From: Bacteroides sp.
Lineage (GTDB): Bacteria; Bacillota; Clostridia; Lachnospirales; Lachnospiraceae
Length of the DNA: 64,000 nt
Assembly (NCBI GenBank): GCA_023666705.1
Contig: JAMPBO010000014.1
Span: 20,368-84,367, forward strand
Direction of reading: 5' to 3'
Shown here: positions 33,340 through 42,037 of the stretch, piece after piece
Layout: each line of letters opens with the position of its first letter
Position numbering within the stretch: the stretch's first letter is position 1
Made by a program: the position numbers and the translations under genes
Notes under the pieces: model-generated
What the model was told of the DNA's origin: nothing
The model's database searches: none
Seen by the model: the letters and a program-made list of their open reading frames with translations, nothing else

Positions 33340-34910
33340 CAGAGGTTGATAAAGTGATATCGGGAAATGTACGTACAAGAGATTTAACGCACAACAGACC
33401 ATATTATGTGATAAAATATACCGAACAAAATATGGCTGATGTTGATGCAAAGGAATTTGATAATTGCAGATGGATTGCCCATAATGTATCAAGAGAGTTT
33501 CTGGACAGTGAATTTTTTCTTCTGATAAAGTCCATCAAGGAGCTGGAGGGGCTTCACTGTGAATGGGAGGCACTGAGTGTTGATTTTACCATTGATGATG
33601 GTGAGGTAAGGATTGTGCATGCAGAACAGTTAGATGAGATATCGGAAGTCCCCAGAGTAATGAGTGACAAGGAATTTATTGATACAAAGTCGATAGCAAA
33701 ATGTATCTATCTGGACACACACCATATGCTGTCTGAGGGGGCATATTTAAATCTCCTGCGGTTGCTTGGAAACAATCCGAAGCCGCTTGAATTTTCCTTA
33801 TTGAAGGAGTTTATTGATACAGGGGGCTGGAATGATGTCATAACCTGTATGGGATATGAGGGAAATGAAAACGAGCTGTTCATACGGATAGGTAATAAAC
33901 CATACACCTCACTAAACAATATGTTTCTGGGGCTTATGCCTGTGGGGCTTAAGGTCATGACAAAATATAAGCTTGAAAATTATTACGAACAGTATGTCAG
34001 GGATAACAAGAGCAGAGGGGAAACATTTGAGAAAAGTGTATTGTTTGACTCCTATGCGTCAGACACAGCAGAGCGTCTTGCGGCTTTAAAGGAATACGGC
34101 TTTACGGATGTGGATATTACGGAAATTACGGAGGCTTTAAAAAACCAGACCGTAAGCGTTGTTCAAAATTACAGCTTTATGAACCGCAAATATAATCAGG
34201 GGCTTGAAAAGATGAAACGGCTCCGGGAAAAGATTTATGCAAGTGAGCCGTTTTCGGAGAGTAATTCCATGAAGCTGAACCGATATGTGGAGAAGCTTGT
34301 TGTGGCAATCAGAAATTATGTGGCTCCTGCACTGATGTATCAGGAACGGTGTGTTAATATTTCCAGGGGATACTATGAAATGCCTGATTCCAACGATAAG
34401 GACACAAGGGAAATGCTTTATAAGCTGAGCAGGGAAATGTGGACGAACGTAAAAAGGGCAGAGCGGTATGATGGAATATTTAATATCAGGATGAATGCAC
34501 GTGCCAATCAGGATGTGTGGGATGAGCCGCTTGAAGCAAAGGAGACATCGGATAAGGTTTCCGTGAGTGAAATAAAAAAGGCATTGGAGCAGGCAAAGAT
34601 AGATTTGGAGCCTGGACTTTTTGCAGAATTTTTAGTAAGCTCCGTGGAGAGTGAGAAAAAGATAATGCGGGAATTTATTGAGGATGTAAGGCTTGTAATG
34701 GGTATTGTAATCAGGCTGGGCGGACTGCTCGGGATTGAGTACGAGGACATGTCGTATCTGGAGGTAAGGGATTTGCTTTCCTACCACAGCCGTGATTCTT
34801 ATATACACATTATCCAGAGCAGGAGACATATGTATCATGCCAATACGTATGTTGTGCTTCCAAAGCTGATATGTGATGTCGGTGATATCGATATTATTGA
34901 TGAGAGATAG
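33336..34910 (+). CDS. Headless PEP-synthase-like protein (no complete catalytic domain)
   Basis: This 524-residue protein is not firmly recognised. The segment ALSVDFTIDDGEVRIVHAEQLDEI (about 86-109) resembles the end of the ATP-grasp/pyruvate-binding domain of PEP synthase-like enzymes, normally IEWAIDDGxxYILQARPI. The region around IGNKPYTSLNNMFLGLMPVGL (about 188-208), then YYEQYV and LKEYGFTDVDI, recalls the linker that follows that domain in long PEP/pyruvate-binding proteins of Clostridia. The nucleotide-binding N-terminal part and the phospho-His swivelling domain are absent. It could be a truncated paralogue with a regulatory role. It is coupled to the HAD phosphatase by a 4-base overlap. 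Resemblance is from memory and should be treated as tentative. Confidence 0.5.
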   Translation: MTEVDKVISGNVRTRDLTHNRPYYVIKYTEQNMADVDAKEFDNCRWIAHNVSREFLDSEFFLLIKSIKELEGLHCEWEALSVDFTIDDGEVRIVHAEQLDEISEVPRVMSDKEFIDTKSIAKCIYLDTHHMLSEGAYLNLLRLLGNNPKPLEFSLLKEFIDTGGWNDVITCMGYEGNENELFIRIGNKPYTSLNNMFLGLMPVGLKVMTKYKLENYYEQYVRDNKSRGETFEKSVLFDSYASDTAERLAALKEYGFTDVDITEITEALKNQTVSVVQNYSFMNRKYNQGLEKMKRLREKIYASEPFSESNSMKLNRYVEKLVVAIRNYVAPALMYQERCVNISRGYYEMPDSNDKDTREMLYKLSREMWTNVKRAERYDGIFNIRMNARANQDVWDEPLEAKETSDKVSVSEIKKALEQAKIDLEPGLFAEFLVSSVESEKKIMREFIEDVRLVMGIVIRLGGLLGIEYEDMSYLEVRDLLSYHSRDSYIHIIQSRRHMYHANTYVVLPKLICDVGDIDIIDER

Positions 34911-34915
34911 AATGC

Positions 34916-34944
34916 TTGTTTTAATTGTAACGTTGGTGTATAAT
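34916..34944 (+). promoter_or_regulatory. Sigma-A promoter of the bactofilin-pyrH operon
   Basis: TTGTTT (34916-34921), a 17-base spacer and a perfect TATAAT (34939-34944) lie 68 bases upstream of the bactofilin start. It probably drives the long run through rseP. Confidence 0.8.
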
Positions 34945-35011
34945 GCAAAATGAATGTTATTCGTGTCAGGTTTTCTAGTGAAACGCTGAACTTAGACAAA
35001 GGAGAGTGAAT

Positions 35012-36709
35012 ATGGGTTTTTTTAAGGATTTCAAGAGAGACTTTGCTCAGGCCGTGAATGAGCTTATGCCTGATAAAGATGAACTTGCAAATGAATACGA
35101 CGATGAAGATATGGTAAATACCTTCGATGAAAATGATAACATGGACATTGCTCCAGAGGATTTGATTGATGATTTCGATGAATATTCTATAGATGATAGA
35201 TTAAACAGGGGCAGCTTTGCGGACAGGAAAAAGGCAAGGCAGGCTCAGGCGGAATACGAAAGCTTACGCAGGGAATACGAGAATTATGGCAAAAAAGACA
35301 GCGGAAAGCAGGAGACAATCGAGGATATTCTTAAGGATATTGAAGCTGCGGAAGCCGTAAATGAGCAGATGGAAATACCTGCTGAAATTATAGAAAGTGC
35401 TACAAAGCCTGCGGACGTTGTTGCGGATGAGCTTAAGGAGGCAGACAAGCTGGACGAGCCTGACATGCTGGAAAATACGGCTGAGGCAAAGCAGGTTGAT
35501 ACTGTGGATGAGGATACCATAGCACCTGAGGCAAAACAGACGCTGATAGCGGAAACAGTTGCGGAGCCTGTGGAAGAAGCAATTGAAGAACCGATACCAG
35601 AGCCTGTGGAAGCAGTGGAAGAAGCAATCGAGGAACCGATAGCGGAGGTTGTGGAAGATACAATCGAGGAACCAGAACCGGAGCCTGTGGAAGCAGTGGA
35701 AGAAGAAGTAATCGAAGAACCGGAGGAAGAAATGGAAGAAGAACCAATCGTGGAGGAAGCGGCAATCGAGGAACCGGTACCGGAGCCGATACCTGAACCA
35801 AAGCCGACACCAAGACCAATACAACGGACGGCACCAAAACAGGTACAACGGACGGCGTCAAGGCAGACACCAAGGCAGACGGCAGAAACGGTAAGAAAAC
35901 CATCTGACAGCTTAATGGGCTTAAATATTGAGCAGGACGAATTGGCGGATATCTTGAAAACTGCAAAAACTGCGGATGAGGTAAGAGAAGCCATTCAGCG
36001 TGCAAGGGAACAGGAACGGGAGCGGACTAATGAGGCTGTTTCCAAGGTAGTGGATGAGGTTAAGGAAAAGATAAAGATACGACCAAAATCAACACTTAAG
36101 CCTGCGGTGAAAAGGGAACCACCAAAGCAGGAAAGAACGGCAATACCTGTAAGACAGGAAAAAAGAATACAAATAGTATCGGATAAAGAGGAGGACACTA
36201 TGGCGGAAGTAGTACAGCAGGACACAATAATGGAAGAGAAGGAACAAAGCACAGACAATATGGTAGCGGAGGATACAACCTTTATCACTAAGGGAACCGT
36301 AGTAAAGGGCAATTTGGAGACGGACGGCTGCATTGATATCATCGGTACCGTAGAGGGTGACATTGACTGTAAGGGCAAGCTTATCGTAGGCGGAAATATT
36401 ATAGGAAACGTAAAGGCAGGAGAAATATATGCCAATGCTGCTAAGATTGAGGGCGAAATCAATACATTAGGCAGCGTCAAGATTGGTGTCGGCTCTGTTG
36501 TAGTCGGAAATGTCATAGCGGAATCTGCGGTTGTTGCAGGTGCCGTAAACGGTGACATCGATGTTCAGGGACCTGTTATCGTTGACTCAACTGCCGTTAT
36601 TATGGGAAATATTAAATCACGTTCCGTACAGATTAACAACGGAGCTGTTATTGAAGGCTTTTGTTCACAGTGTTATGCTGAGATAGACGTTAAGAGCTTT
36701 TTTGGGTAG
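35012..36709 (+). CDS. Bactofilin (polymer-forming cytoskeletal protein) with long acidic N-terminal extension
   Basis: This protein of about 565 residues has two halves. Residues 1-410 are low-complexity and strongly acidic, with Glu/Pro/Val repeats (EEPIAE-, EPEPEP-type) around 190-270, then a basic Pro/Arg/Gln stretch. The C-terminal 140 residues form a bactofilin beta-helix: GTVVKGNLETDGCIDIIGTV, GKLIVGG, repeated GN/GD turns and a hydrophobic strand every 5-6 residues. Bactofilins self-assemble into filaments that position envelope enzymes. ATG 35012 follows AAAGGAGAG. It directly precedes pyrH and may scaffold envelope work linked to uppS, cdsA and dxr. The long charged extension is unusual; typical bactofilins are 120-200 residues. 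Confidence 0.88.
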   Translation: MGFFKDFKRDFAQAVNELMPDKDELANEYDDEDMVNTFDENDNMDIAPEDLIDDFDEYSIDDRLNRGSFADRKKARQAQAEYESLRREYENYGKKDSGKQETIEDILKDIEAAEAVNEQMEIPAEIIESATKPADVVADELKEADKLDEPDMLENTAEAKQVDTVDEDTIAPEAKQTLIAETVAEPVEEAIEEPIPEPVEAVEEAIEEPIAEVVEDTIEEPEPEPVEAVEEEVIEEPEEEMEEEPIVEEAAIEEPVPEPIPEPKPTPRPIQRTAPKQVQRTASRQTPRQTAETVRKPSDSLMGLNIEQDELADILKTAKTADEVREAIQRAREQERERTNEAVSKVVDEVKEKIKIRPKSTLKPAVKREPPKQERTAIPVRQEKRIQIVSDKEEDTMAEVVQQDTIMEEKEQSTDNMVAEDTTFITKGTVVKGNLETDGCIDIIGTVEGDIDCKGKLIVGGNIIGNVKAGEIYANAAKIEGEINTLGSVKIGVGSVVVGNVIAESAVVAGAVNGDIDVQGPVIVDSTAVIMGNIKSRSVQINNGAVIEGFCSQCYAEIDVKSFFG

Positions 36710-36722
36710 GAGATAATAATAT

Positions 36723-37427
36723 ATGGACATGAAACGCATACTTTTGAAGCTTTCGGGAGAGGCTTTGGCAGGTGATAAAAAGACCGGCTTTGACGAGACA
36801 ACCGTAAAGGAGGTTGCACGTCAGGTAAAGGAAATCGTTGACAAGGGAATACAGGTAAGTATCGTTATCGGCGGAGGAAACTTTTGGAGAGGCAGAACAA
36901 GCGATAACATGGATCGGGTAAAGGCAGATCAGATTGGTATGCTGGCAACGGTTATGAACTGTATTTATACGGCGGACATGCTAAGGAGCTTTGGATTAAA
37001 AACCCATATTATGACACCGTTTGCATGTGGAAGTATGACAGAGCTTTTTTCAAAGGACAGGGCGATTGAATATTTGGAGGCAGGGGATGTCGTATTCTTT
37101 GCAGGAGGAACGGGACATCCGTATTTCTCAACCGATACCTCCACCGTGCTGATGGCGATAGAGGTTTGTGCGGACGTTATTTTATCTGCAAAGGCAATAG
37201 ATGGCGTGTATGACAGTGACCCTAAGCTGAATCCTGATGCAAAAAAATATGACGTTATGGACATAAGCGAGATAATTGATAAAAAGCTTCAGGTGATTGA
37301 TTTGGCATCGGCTGTGCTTGCGATGGAAAATAATATGCCTATGATGCTATTCGGACTTGACGGCAAAGACAGTATAATCAAGGCGGTTACCGGAGGATTC
37401 ACGGGTACGCTTATAAAGTGTGATTAA
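36723..37427 (+). CDS. pyrH: UMP kinase
   Basis: This 234-residue hexameric enzyme converts UMP to UDP. It belongs to the amino-acid-kinase fold, with MKRILLKLSGEALAG at the start, VIGGGNFWRG (phosphate loop) and AKAIDGVYDSDPK. AGGAGA precedes ATG 36723 by 9 bases. The order pyrH-frr-uppS-cdsA-dxr-rseP matches B. subtilis. Confidence 0.97.
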   Translation: MDMKRILLKLSGEALAGDKKTGFDETTVKEVARQVKEIVDKGIQVSIVIGGGNFWRGRTSDNMDRVKADQIGMLATVMNCIYTADMLRSFGLKTHIMTPFACGSMTELFSKDRAIEYLEAGDVVFFAGGTGHPYFSTDTSTVLMAIEVCADVILSAKAIDGVYDSDPKLNPDAKKYDVMDISEIIDKKLQVIDLASAVLAMENNMPMMLFGLDGKDSIIKAVTGGFTGTLIKCD

Positions 37428-37453
37428 CACGTATGTAAAACAGGAGGAATGTT

Positions 37454-37999
37454 ATGTTAACTCAATATGAAAGTAAAATGGAAAAAACCCTGGAAAATCT
37501 GATATCAGAATATTCAGGAATAAGAGCAGGACGTGCGAATCCACATATATTGGATAAGTTAAAGGTAGATTATTACGGTTCCCCTACCCCGATTCAGGGC
37601 GTGGCAAACGTAACCGTACCCGAGGCACGCACACTTATGATTACACCTTGGGAGGCAAGTATGATTAAGGAGATAGAAAAGGCAATCATAAATTCCGATT
37701 TGGGTGTAAATCCAAATAACGACGGAAAAAGCGTGCTGATTAACTTCCCGGAGCTTACTGAGGAAAGAAGAAAAGATTTGGTTAAGGACATCAAGAAGAA
37801 GGGCGAGGCAGCAAAGGTTGCCGTGCGTAATGTGAGACGTGATGCCAATGATGCCCTCAAGAAAATGAATAAGGCAAGTGAGATATCGGAGGATGAGCTT
37901 AAGGCAAATGAGGACAAGGTTCAAAAGCTCACGGACAAGTATGTCGCAGAGATTGATAAGGCTGTTGAGGATAAGTCAAAGGAAATTCTCACAGTGTAG
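37454..37999 (+). CDS. frr: Ribosome recycling factor
   Basis: This 181-residue L-shaped protein splits post-termination ribosomes with EF-G. It has the typical RAGRANPHILDKLKVDYYGSPTP segment and NFPELTEERRKDLVK. Length is near the usual 185. ACAGGAGGA precedes ATG 37454. Confidence 0.97.
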   Translation: MLTQYESKMEKTLENLISEYSGIRAGRANPHILDKLKVDYYGSPTPIQGVANVTVPEARTLMITPWEASMIKEIEKAIINSDLGVNPNNDGKSVLINFPELTEERRKDLVKDIKKKGEAAKVAVRNVRRDANDALKKMNKASEISEDELKANEDKVQKLTDKYVAEIDKAVEDKSKEILTV

Positions 38000-38008
38000 G
38001 TGATTGCA

Positions 38009-38737
38009 TTGAAAAATGAAATTGATGGGGAATTATTAAACATACCTGAGCACGTTGCCATCATTATGGACGGGAACGGAAGATGGGCAAAGAAACGTCT
38101 TCTTCCGAGAAATATGGGGCACAAGGCAGGTGCAAAGGTTGTTGAACAAATATGCGAGGATGCACATAATCTTGGAATTAGGTACCTTACGGTTTATGCG
38201 TTTTCCACTGAAAACTGGAAACGCTCCGTGGAGGAGGTTACAGGAATTATGAACCTGCTCAGAAATTATTTAAAGGACTGTATTGAGCGTGCATCCAAAA
38301 ACAATATGCGGGTTCGGATTATCGGAGATAAGACAGCACTCGACGAGGATATTGTTGTTTCCATAAATGAGTTAGAGAAAAAGACGGCAGGGTATGATGG
38401 ACTGAATTTTACAATTGCACTTAATTATGGTGGCAGGGATGAGATAAGAAGGGCAGTGACGAGGCTTGTATCGGATGGATGTAAAGGGGTTATATCGCCG
38501 AAGGATATAGACGAAAAGCTGATAAGCTCTTACCTTGATACGTGGGATTTGCCTGATCCTGATTTGCTGATTAGGACAAGCGGGGAACTAAGATTATCCA
38601 ACTACCTGATATGGCAGCTTGCATATACTGAGTTTTACTTTACTGATACACTGTGGCCGGATTTCGACATTGAGGAATTAAAGAAAGCAGTACGGTATTA
38701 TAATGGTAGGGACAGAAGGTATGGCGGGGTAAAATAA
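38009..38737 (+). CDS. uppS: Undecaprenyl (isoprenyl) diphosphate synthase
   Basis: This protein of about 242 residues is a cis-prenyltransferase making the C55 lipid carrier for cell-wall polymers. It shows IIMDGNGRWAKKR (catalytic Asp) and RTSGELRLSNYLIWQLAYTEFYF. I prefer TTG 38009: the TAGGTGA site at 37997-38003 is spaced for it and overlaps the alternative GTG at 38000. It begins right after the frr stop. Confidence 0.95.
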   Translation: MKNEIDGELLNIPEHVAIIMDGNGRWAKKRLLPRNMGHKAGAKVVEQICEDAHNLGIRYLTVYAFSTENWKRSVEEVTGIMNLLRNYLKDCIERASKNNMRVRIIGDKTALDEDIVVSINELEKKTAGYDGLNFTIALNYGGRDEIRRAVTRLVSDGCKGVISPKDIDEKLISSYLDTWDLPDPDLLIRTSGELRLSNYLIWQLAYTEFYFTDTLWPDFDIEELKKAVRYYNGRDRRYGGVK

Positions 38738-39553
38738 ATGTTTAAGACGAGATTTATAAGCGGTGCAGTTTTGGTTGTACTTGCAGTAGGAATTTTATAT
38801 GTGGGCGGTTATCTGACCGCAGCGGCAATGCTTGGGCTTTCCATTGGCGGAATCGTTGAGCTGCTTCGTGTGTACAAGCTGAACCAGTCTGCGATGGGGG
38901 CGATTGCATATATATTTACGGTTGCATACTATGCCCTTTTGTGTTTCCATAAGGGTGAATTTGTTCTACCGCTGATGGTTTTATATCTGCTTGTTATTTT
39001 GATGGTATATGTCGTAACATTTCCTAAATTTAAGGACAGTGACGTGATGGTGACATTTGTGTCGTTCTTTTATGTATCTGTTATGCTCTCCTATGTATAT
39101 CAAATTAGGGAGATAAAATATGGCGGTGCTTTCGTTGTACTTATATTTATCTGTTCATGGATTAATGATACGTTTGCTTACTGTGTAGGCGTGAAGCTTG
39201 GCAAGCATAAAATGACACCGAAGCTAAGTCCGAAAAAGAGTGTTGAGGGACTGATTGGCGGATTGCTCGGCTCGGCACTGATTGGTATGTGCTATGGCAT
39301 TTTCTTTAATGCAAAGGTTCGTGTGGTGCATAACTGTCCGCTTGTATTTGCAGTGATATGCATATTTGGTGCAGGCATGGCTGTTGTAGGTGATTTAACT
39401 GCATCAGCAATAAAAAGAAATAACGATATTAAGGATTATGGAACGCTGATTCCGGGACATGGTGGTATTTTAGACCGGTTTGACAGCATGATATTTACGG
39501 CACCCGTTATATATTACGGAATTTATTATCTGATACAGTATGTTGAGTATTAA
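38738..39553 (+). CDS. cdsA: Phosphatidate cytidylyltransferase
   Basis: This 271-residue integral membrane enzyme makes CDP-diacylglycerol from phosphatidate and CTP. It has about eight spans and the C-terminal signature around KRNNDIKDYGTLIPGHGGILDRFDS (about 227-251). ATG 38738 abuts the uppS stop. Confidence 0.95.
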   Translation: MFKTRFISGAVLVVLAVGILYVGGYLTAAAMLGLSIGGIVELLRVYKLNQSAMGAIAYIFTVAYYALLCFHKGEFVLPLMVLYLLVILMVYVVTFPKFKDSDVMVTFVSFFYVSVMLSYVYQIREIKYGGAFVVLIFICSWINDTFAYCVGVKLGKHKMTPKLSPKKSVEGLIGGLLGSALIGMCYGIFFNAKVRVVHNCPLVFAVICIFGAGMAVVGDLTASAIKRNNDIKDYGTLIPGHGGILDRFDSMIFTAPVIYYGIYYLIQYVEY

Positions 39554-39571
39554 TTGATATGTGAGGCGAAC

Positions 39572-40720
39572 ATGAAAAGGATAGCAATCATAGGAGCGAC
39601 AGGCTCCATTGGAACACAGACGCTTGATATAGTAAGGAACAACAAGGATCTTAAGGTGGTTGCACTTGCTGCCGGAACAAATGCATTGCTACTTGAAAAA
39701 CAGGCGAGAGAATTTCAGCCTGATATAATCGGAATTTGGAGTGAGGACAAGGCGAGGGAGTTAAGGCAAGCCTTGTCTGAATTTAATATACGGGTTGTTT
39801 CGGGCATGGAGGGGCTGATTGAAATTGCCACTATGTCAGGTCCGGATATACTGGTTACGGCTATCGTGGGAATGATAGGTATTAGACCTACGGTAGAAGC
39901 CATCAAGGCAGGCAAGGATATTGCACTTGCAAACAAGGAAACGCTTGTCACGGCAGGACATATCATTATGCCTCTTGCAAAGGAGCATGGCGTAAAAATT
40001 CTGCCAGTGGACAGTGAGCACTCGGCTATATTCCAGTGCATACACGGGGAATCAGACAGCAAAATAAGCCGCCTGTTAATCACTGCGTCAGGAGGACCAT
40101 TCAGGGGGAAGGATAAGGCTTACCTTGAGCATGTTACGGTGGAAGACGCACTAAAGCATCCAAACTGGTCAATGGGTAAAAAAATCACCATAGATTCTGC
40201 TACACTTGTCAACAAGGGGCTTGAGGTGATTGAAGCAAGGTGGCTGTTTGACATCCTGCCTGAGCACATAGAGGTTGTGGTACAGCCGCAAAGCATCATT
40301 CATTCCATGGTTGAGTTTGAGGATGGCTCCGTAAAGGCACAGCTTGGAACGCCGGATATGAAGCTGCCAATACAATATGCACTGTTTTATCCCCAAAGAC
40401 GCTATCTGGCAGGAGACAGGCTTGATTTTAGTGCTTTGTCGGAAATAATCATAGATAAGCCTGACAGGGAGACATTTAAAGGGCTTGACTTTGCATATAA
40501 TGCTTTAAAGGCAGGCGGTTCCATGCCGACGGTTTTTAATGCGGCAAATGAAAGAGCGGTTGCACTGTTTTTAGAGGGAAGAATAAAATTTTTGGATATA
40601 TACAATATAATTGATGCATGTATGAAGGAGCATAAGGTGATAGAACATCCATCCCTTTCCGACATATTTAAAACAGAAAAAAATGTGTATGAATTTATAA
40701 ATCAGATGGTAAGGAGATAA
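39572..40720 (+). CDS. dxr: 1-Deoxy-D-xylulose 5-phosphate reductoisomerase
   Basis: This 382-residue NADPH enzyme of the MEP isoprenoid pathway has GATGSIGTQTLDI, ANKETLVTAG, PVDSEHSAIFQC (metal ligands) and SMGKKITIDSATLVNKGLE. I start at ATG 39572 after GTGAGGCG. The frame opens at 39554, but the GATG nucleotide-binding strand begins right after 39572 as in the family. With ispG at 42038, two MEP-pathway steps lie in this cluster beside uppS. Confidence 0.96.
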   Translation: MKRIAIIGATGSIGTQTLDIVRNNKDLKVVALAAGTNALLLEKQAREFQPDIIGIWSEDKARELRQALSEFNIRVVSGMEGLIEIATMSGPDILVTAIVGMIGIRPTVEAIKAGKDIALANKETLVTAGHIIMPLAKEHGVKILPVDSEHSAIFQCIHGESDSKISRLLITASGGPFRGKDKAYLEHVTVEDALKHPNWSMGKKITIDSATLVNKGLEVIEARWLFDILPEHIEVVVQPQSIIHSMVEFEDGSVKAQLGTPDMKLPIQYALFYPQRRYLAGDRLDFSALSEIIIDKPDRETFKGLDFAYNALKAGGSMPTVFNAANERAVALFLEGRIKFLDIYNIIDACMKEHKVIEHPSLSDIFKTEKNVYEFINQMVRR

Positions 40721-40721
40721 T

Positions 40722-41774
40722 ATGAACATTTTATTGATTGTTTTGGTATTTGGCGTGATTGTATTCATCCATGAGCTTGGACATTTTATTTTTGCAAAAA
40801 TAAATAAAATAGCGGTCACGGAGTTTTCAATCGGTATGGGACCTGCCATTTTTTCCATTACAAAAAAAGGAACAAAGTATTCATTGAGAATACTGCCCAT
40901 AGGCGGATATTGCCTTATGGTGGGGGAAGACAGTGAGAGTGACGATGAAAATGCATTCGGCAACAAGCCTGTGTGGGCAAGAATGCTTGTTGTGCTTGCA
41001 GGACCGTTTTTTAATTTTGTGCTGGCATTTATTTTCTCTATTATACTTATACATTTTACAGGCTGTGACCCTGCGGTGCTGACTGAGGTGCCAGAGGGCG
41101 GTGCTGCAGCCCTTGCAGGCGTGGAGCAGGGGGATACCATACTTGAGTTAAATGGGAAAAAGATATACAACTACAGGGAACTGCTTTTGGCAAGACAACT
41201 TGATGACCCGAAGGCGGATGTGACGCTTCTCATGAAAAATAAAGAAAACGGGACCTATGAGGTTGTCATTACACCTGTGGCAGATGAAAATGGTGAGTAT
41301 AAGCTTGGTGTTGTGGGCGGATATATTCCGTCAGACGGAATCGCAATGGATTTTAAATATGCGGCATATGAGCTTCGGTATTGGGTTAAGGCAACAGTCA
41401 CAAGCCTGAAAATGATATTTACGGGAAAGGTTACGGGAAATGATGTTATGGGTCCTGTCGGTGTTGGCGGTCAGATGAATGACATCATCGAGGAAGTGAA
41501 GGAGGAGAGCGATTCCACCAAGGAGGCTGTCATAAATGTGCTGCTTAACATGATTAACTGGTGCATTCTTCTTTCCGTAAATCTTGGAATTATGAATTTA
41601 CTTCCGATACCTGCCCTTGACGGCGGAAGATTTTTATTCCTGATTGTGGAGGCAGTGAGAAGAAGAAAGATACCGGAGGAAAAGGAAGCAGTCGTGAATC
41701 TGGTGGGCTTTGTGCTTCTTATCGGTATTATGGTGCTTGTATTTTTCAATGACATACGGAATGTATTCTTTTAA
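40722..41774 (+). CDS. rseP: Site-2 protease, RseP/RasP family
   Basis: This 350-residue membrane zinc protease cleaves anti-sigma factors and signal peptides within the membrane. It has HELGH (residues 17-21) in the first span, a PDZ domain at about 120-190 (GGAAALAGVEQGDTIL) and NLLPIPALDGGRFLF near the C-terminus (metal Asp). ATG 40722 lies 1 base after dxr. The operon is interrupted after it by repeat copy B. Confidence 0.96.
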   Translation: MNILLIVLVFGVIVFIHELGHFIFAKINKIAVTEFSIGMGPAIFSITKKGTKYSLRILPIGGYCLMVGEDSESDDENAFGNKPVWARMLVVLAGPFFNFVLAFIFSIILIHFTGCDPAVLTEVPEGGAAALAGVEQGDTILELNGKKIYNYRELLLARQLDDPKADVTLLMKNKENGTYEVVITPVADENGEYKLGVVGGYIPSDGIAMDFKYAAYELRYWVKATVTSLKMIFTGKVTGNDVMGPVGVGGQMNDIIEEVKEESDSTKEAVINVLLNMINWCILLSVNLGIMNLLPIPALDGGRFLFLIVEAVRRRKIPEEKEAVVNLVGFVLLIGIMVLVFFNDIRNVFF

Positions 41775-41817
41775 AAAGAAAGGCATGTGCAACGAAGGAT
41801 AAAAAAATTGGCTATAA

Positions 41818-42006
41818 GCAAAACGAACTATTTTTAAACTTAGTTGTGCAATATGGGCAATATCACAAGCAAGACATTGTGGAGCCGTCGGTACTTAGCG
41901 AGGTTTTTACGAGCTTAGTACCGTTACGTGCGACACATAACGAAAGTGTGTCTTGTGGTGATTTGTCCATATTGTACAACGGAAGTTCATAAAAGCGGTG
42001 TTTTGC
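41818..42006 (+). repeat. Full copy of the dispersed inverted-repeat element (copy B)
   Basis: This 189-bp element fills most of the 263-base gap between rseP and ispG. It runs from GCAAAAC (41818-41824) to GTTTTGC (42000-42006), with inner repeats from GTTGTGCAATATGGGCAATATCAC (41843) to 41980 and the same central CGGTACTTAGC hairpin as copy A. Differences between the two arms are often matched (for example AAGACA against TGTCTT where copy A has AAGGCA and TGCCTT), so pairing is preserved. Confidence 0.88.
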
Positions 42007-42037
42007 TCATCTCTAGTAATAAAAAAGAGGTATATGA

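Noticed and set aside
35284..35994. 236-codon reading frame antisense to the bactofilin gene
   Set aside because: It mirrors the repetitive Glu/Pro codons of the real gene, giving a Ser/Gly/Thr-rich product with no ribosome binding site or recognisable domain.
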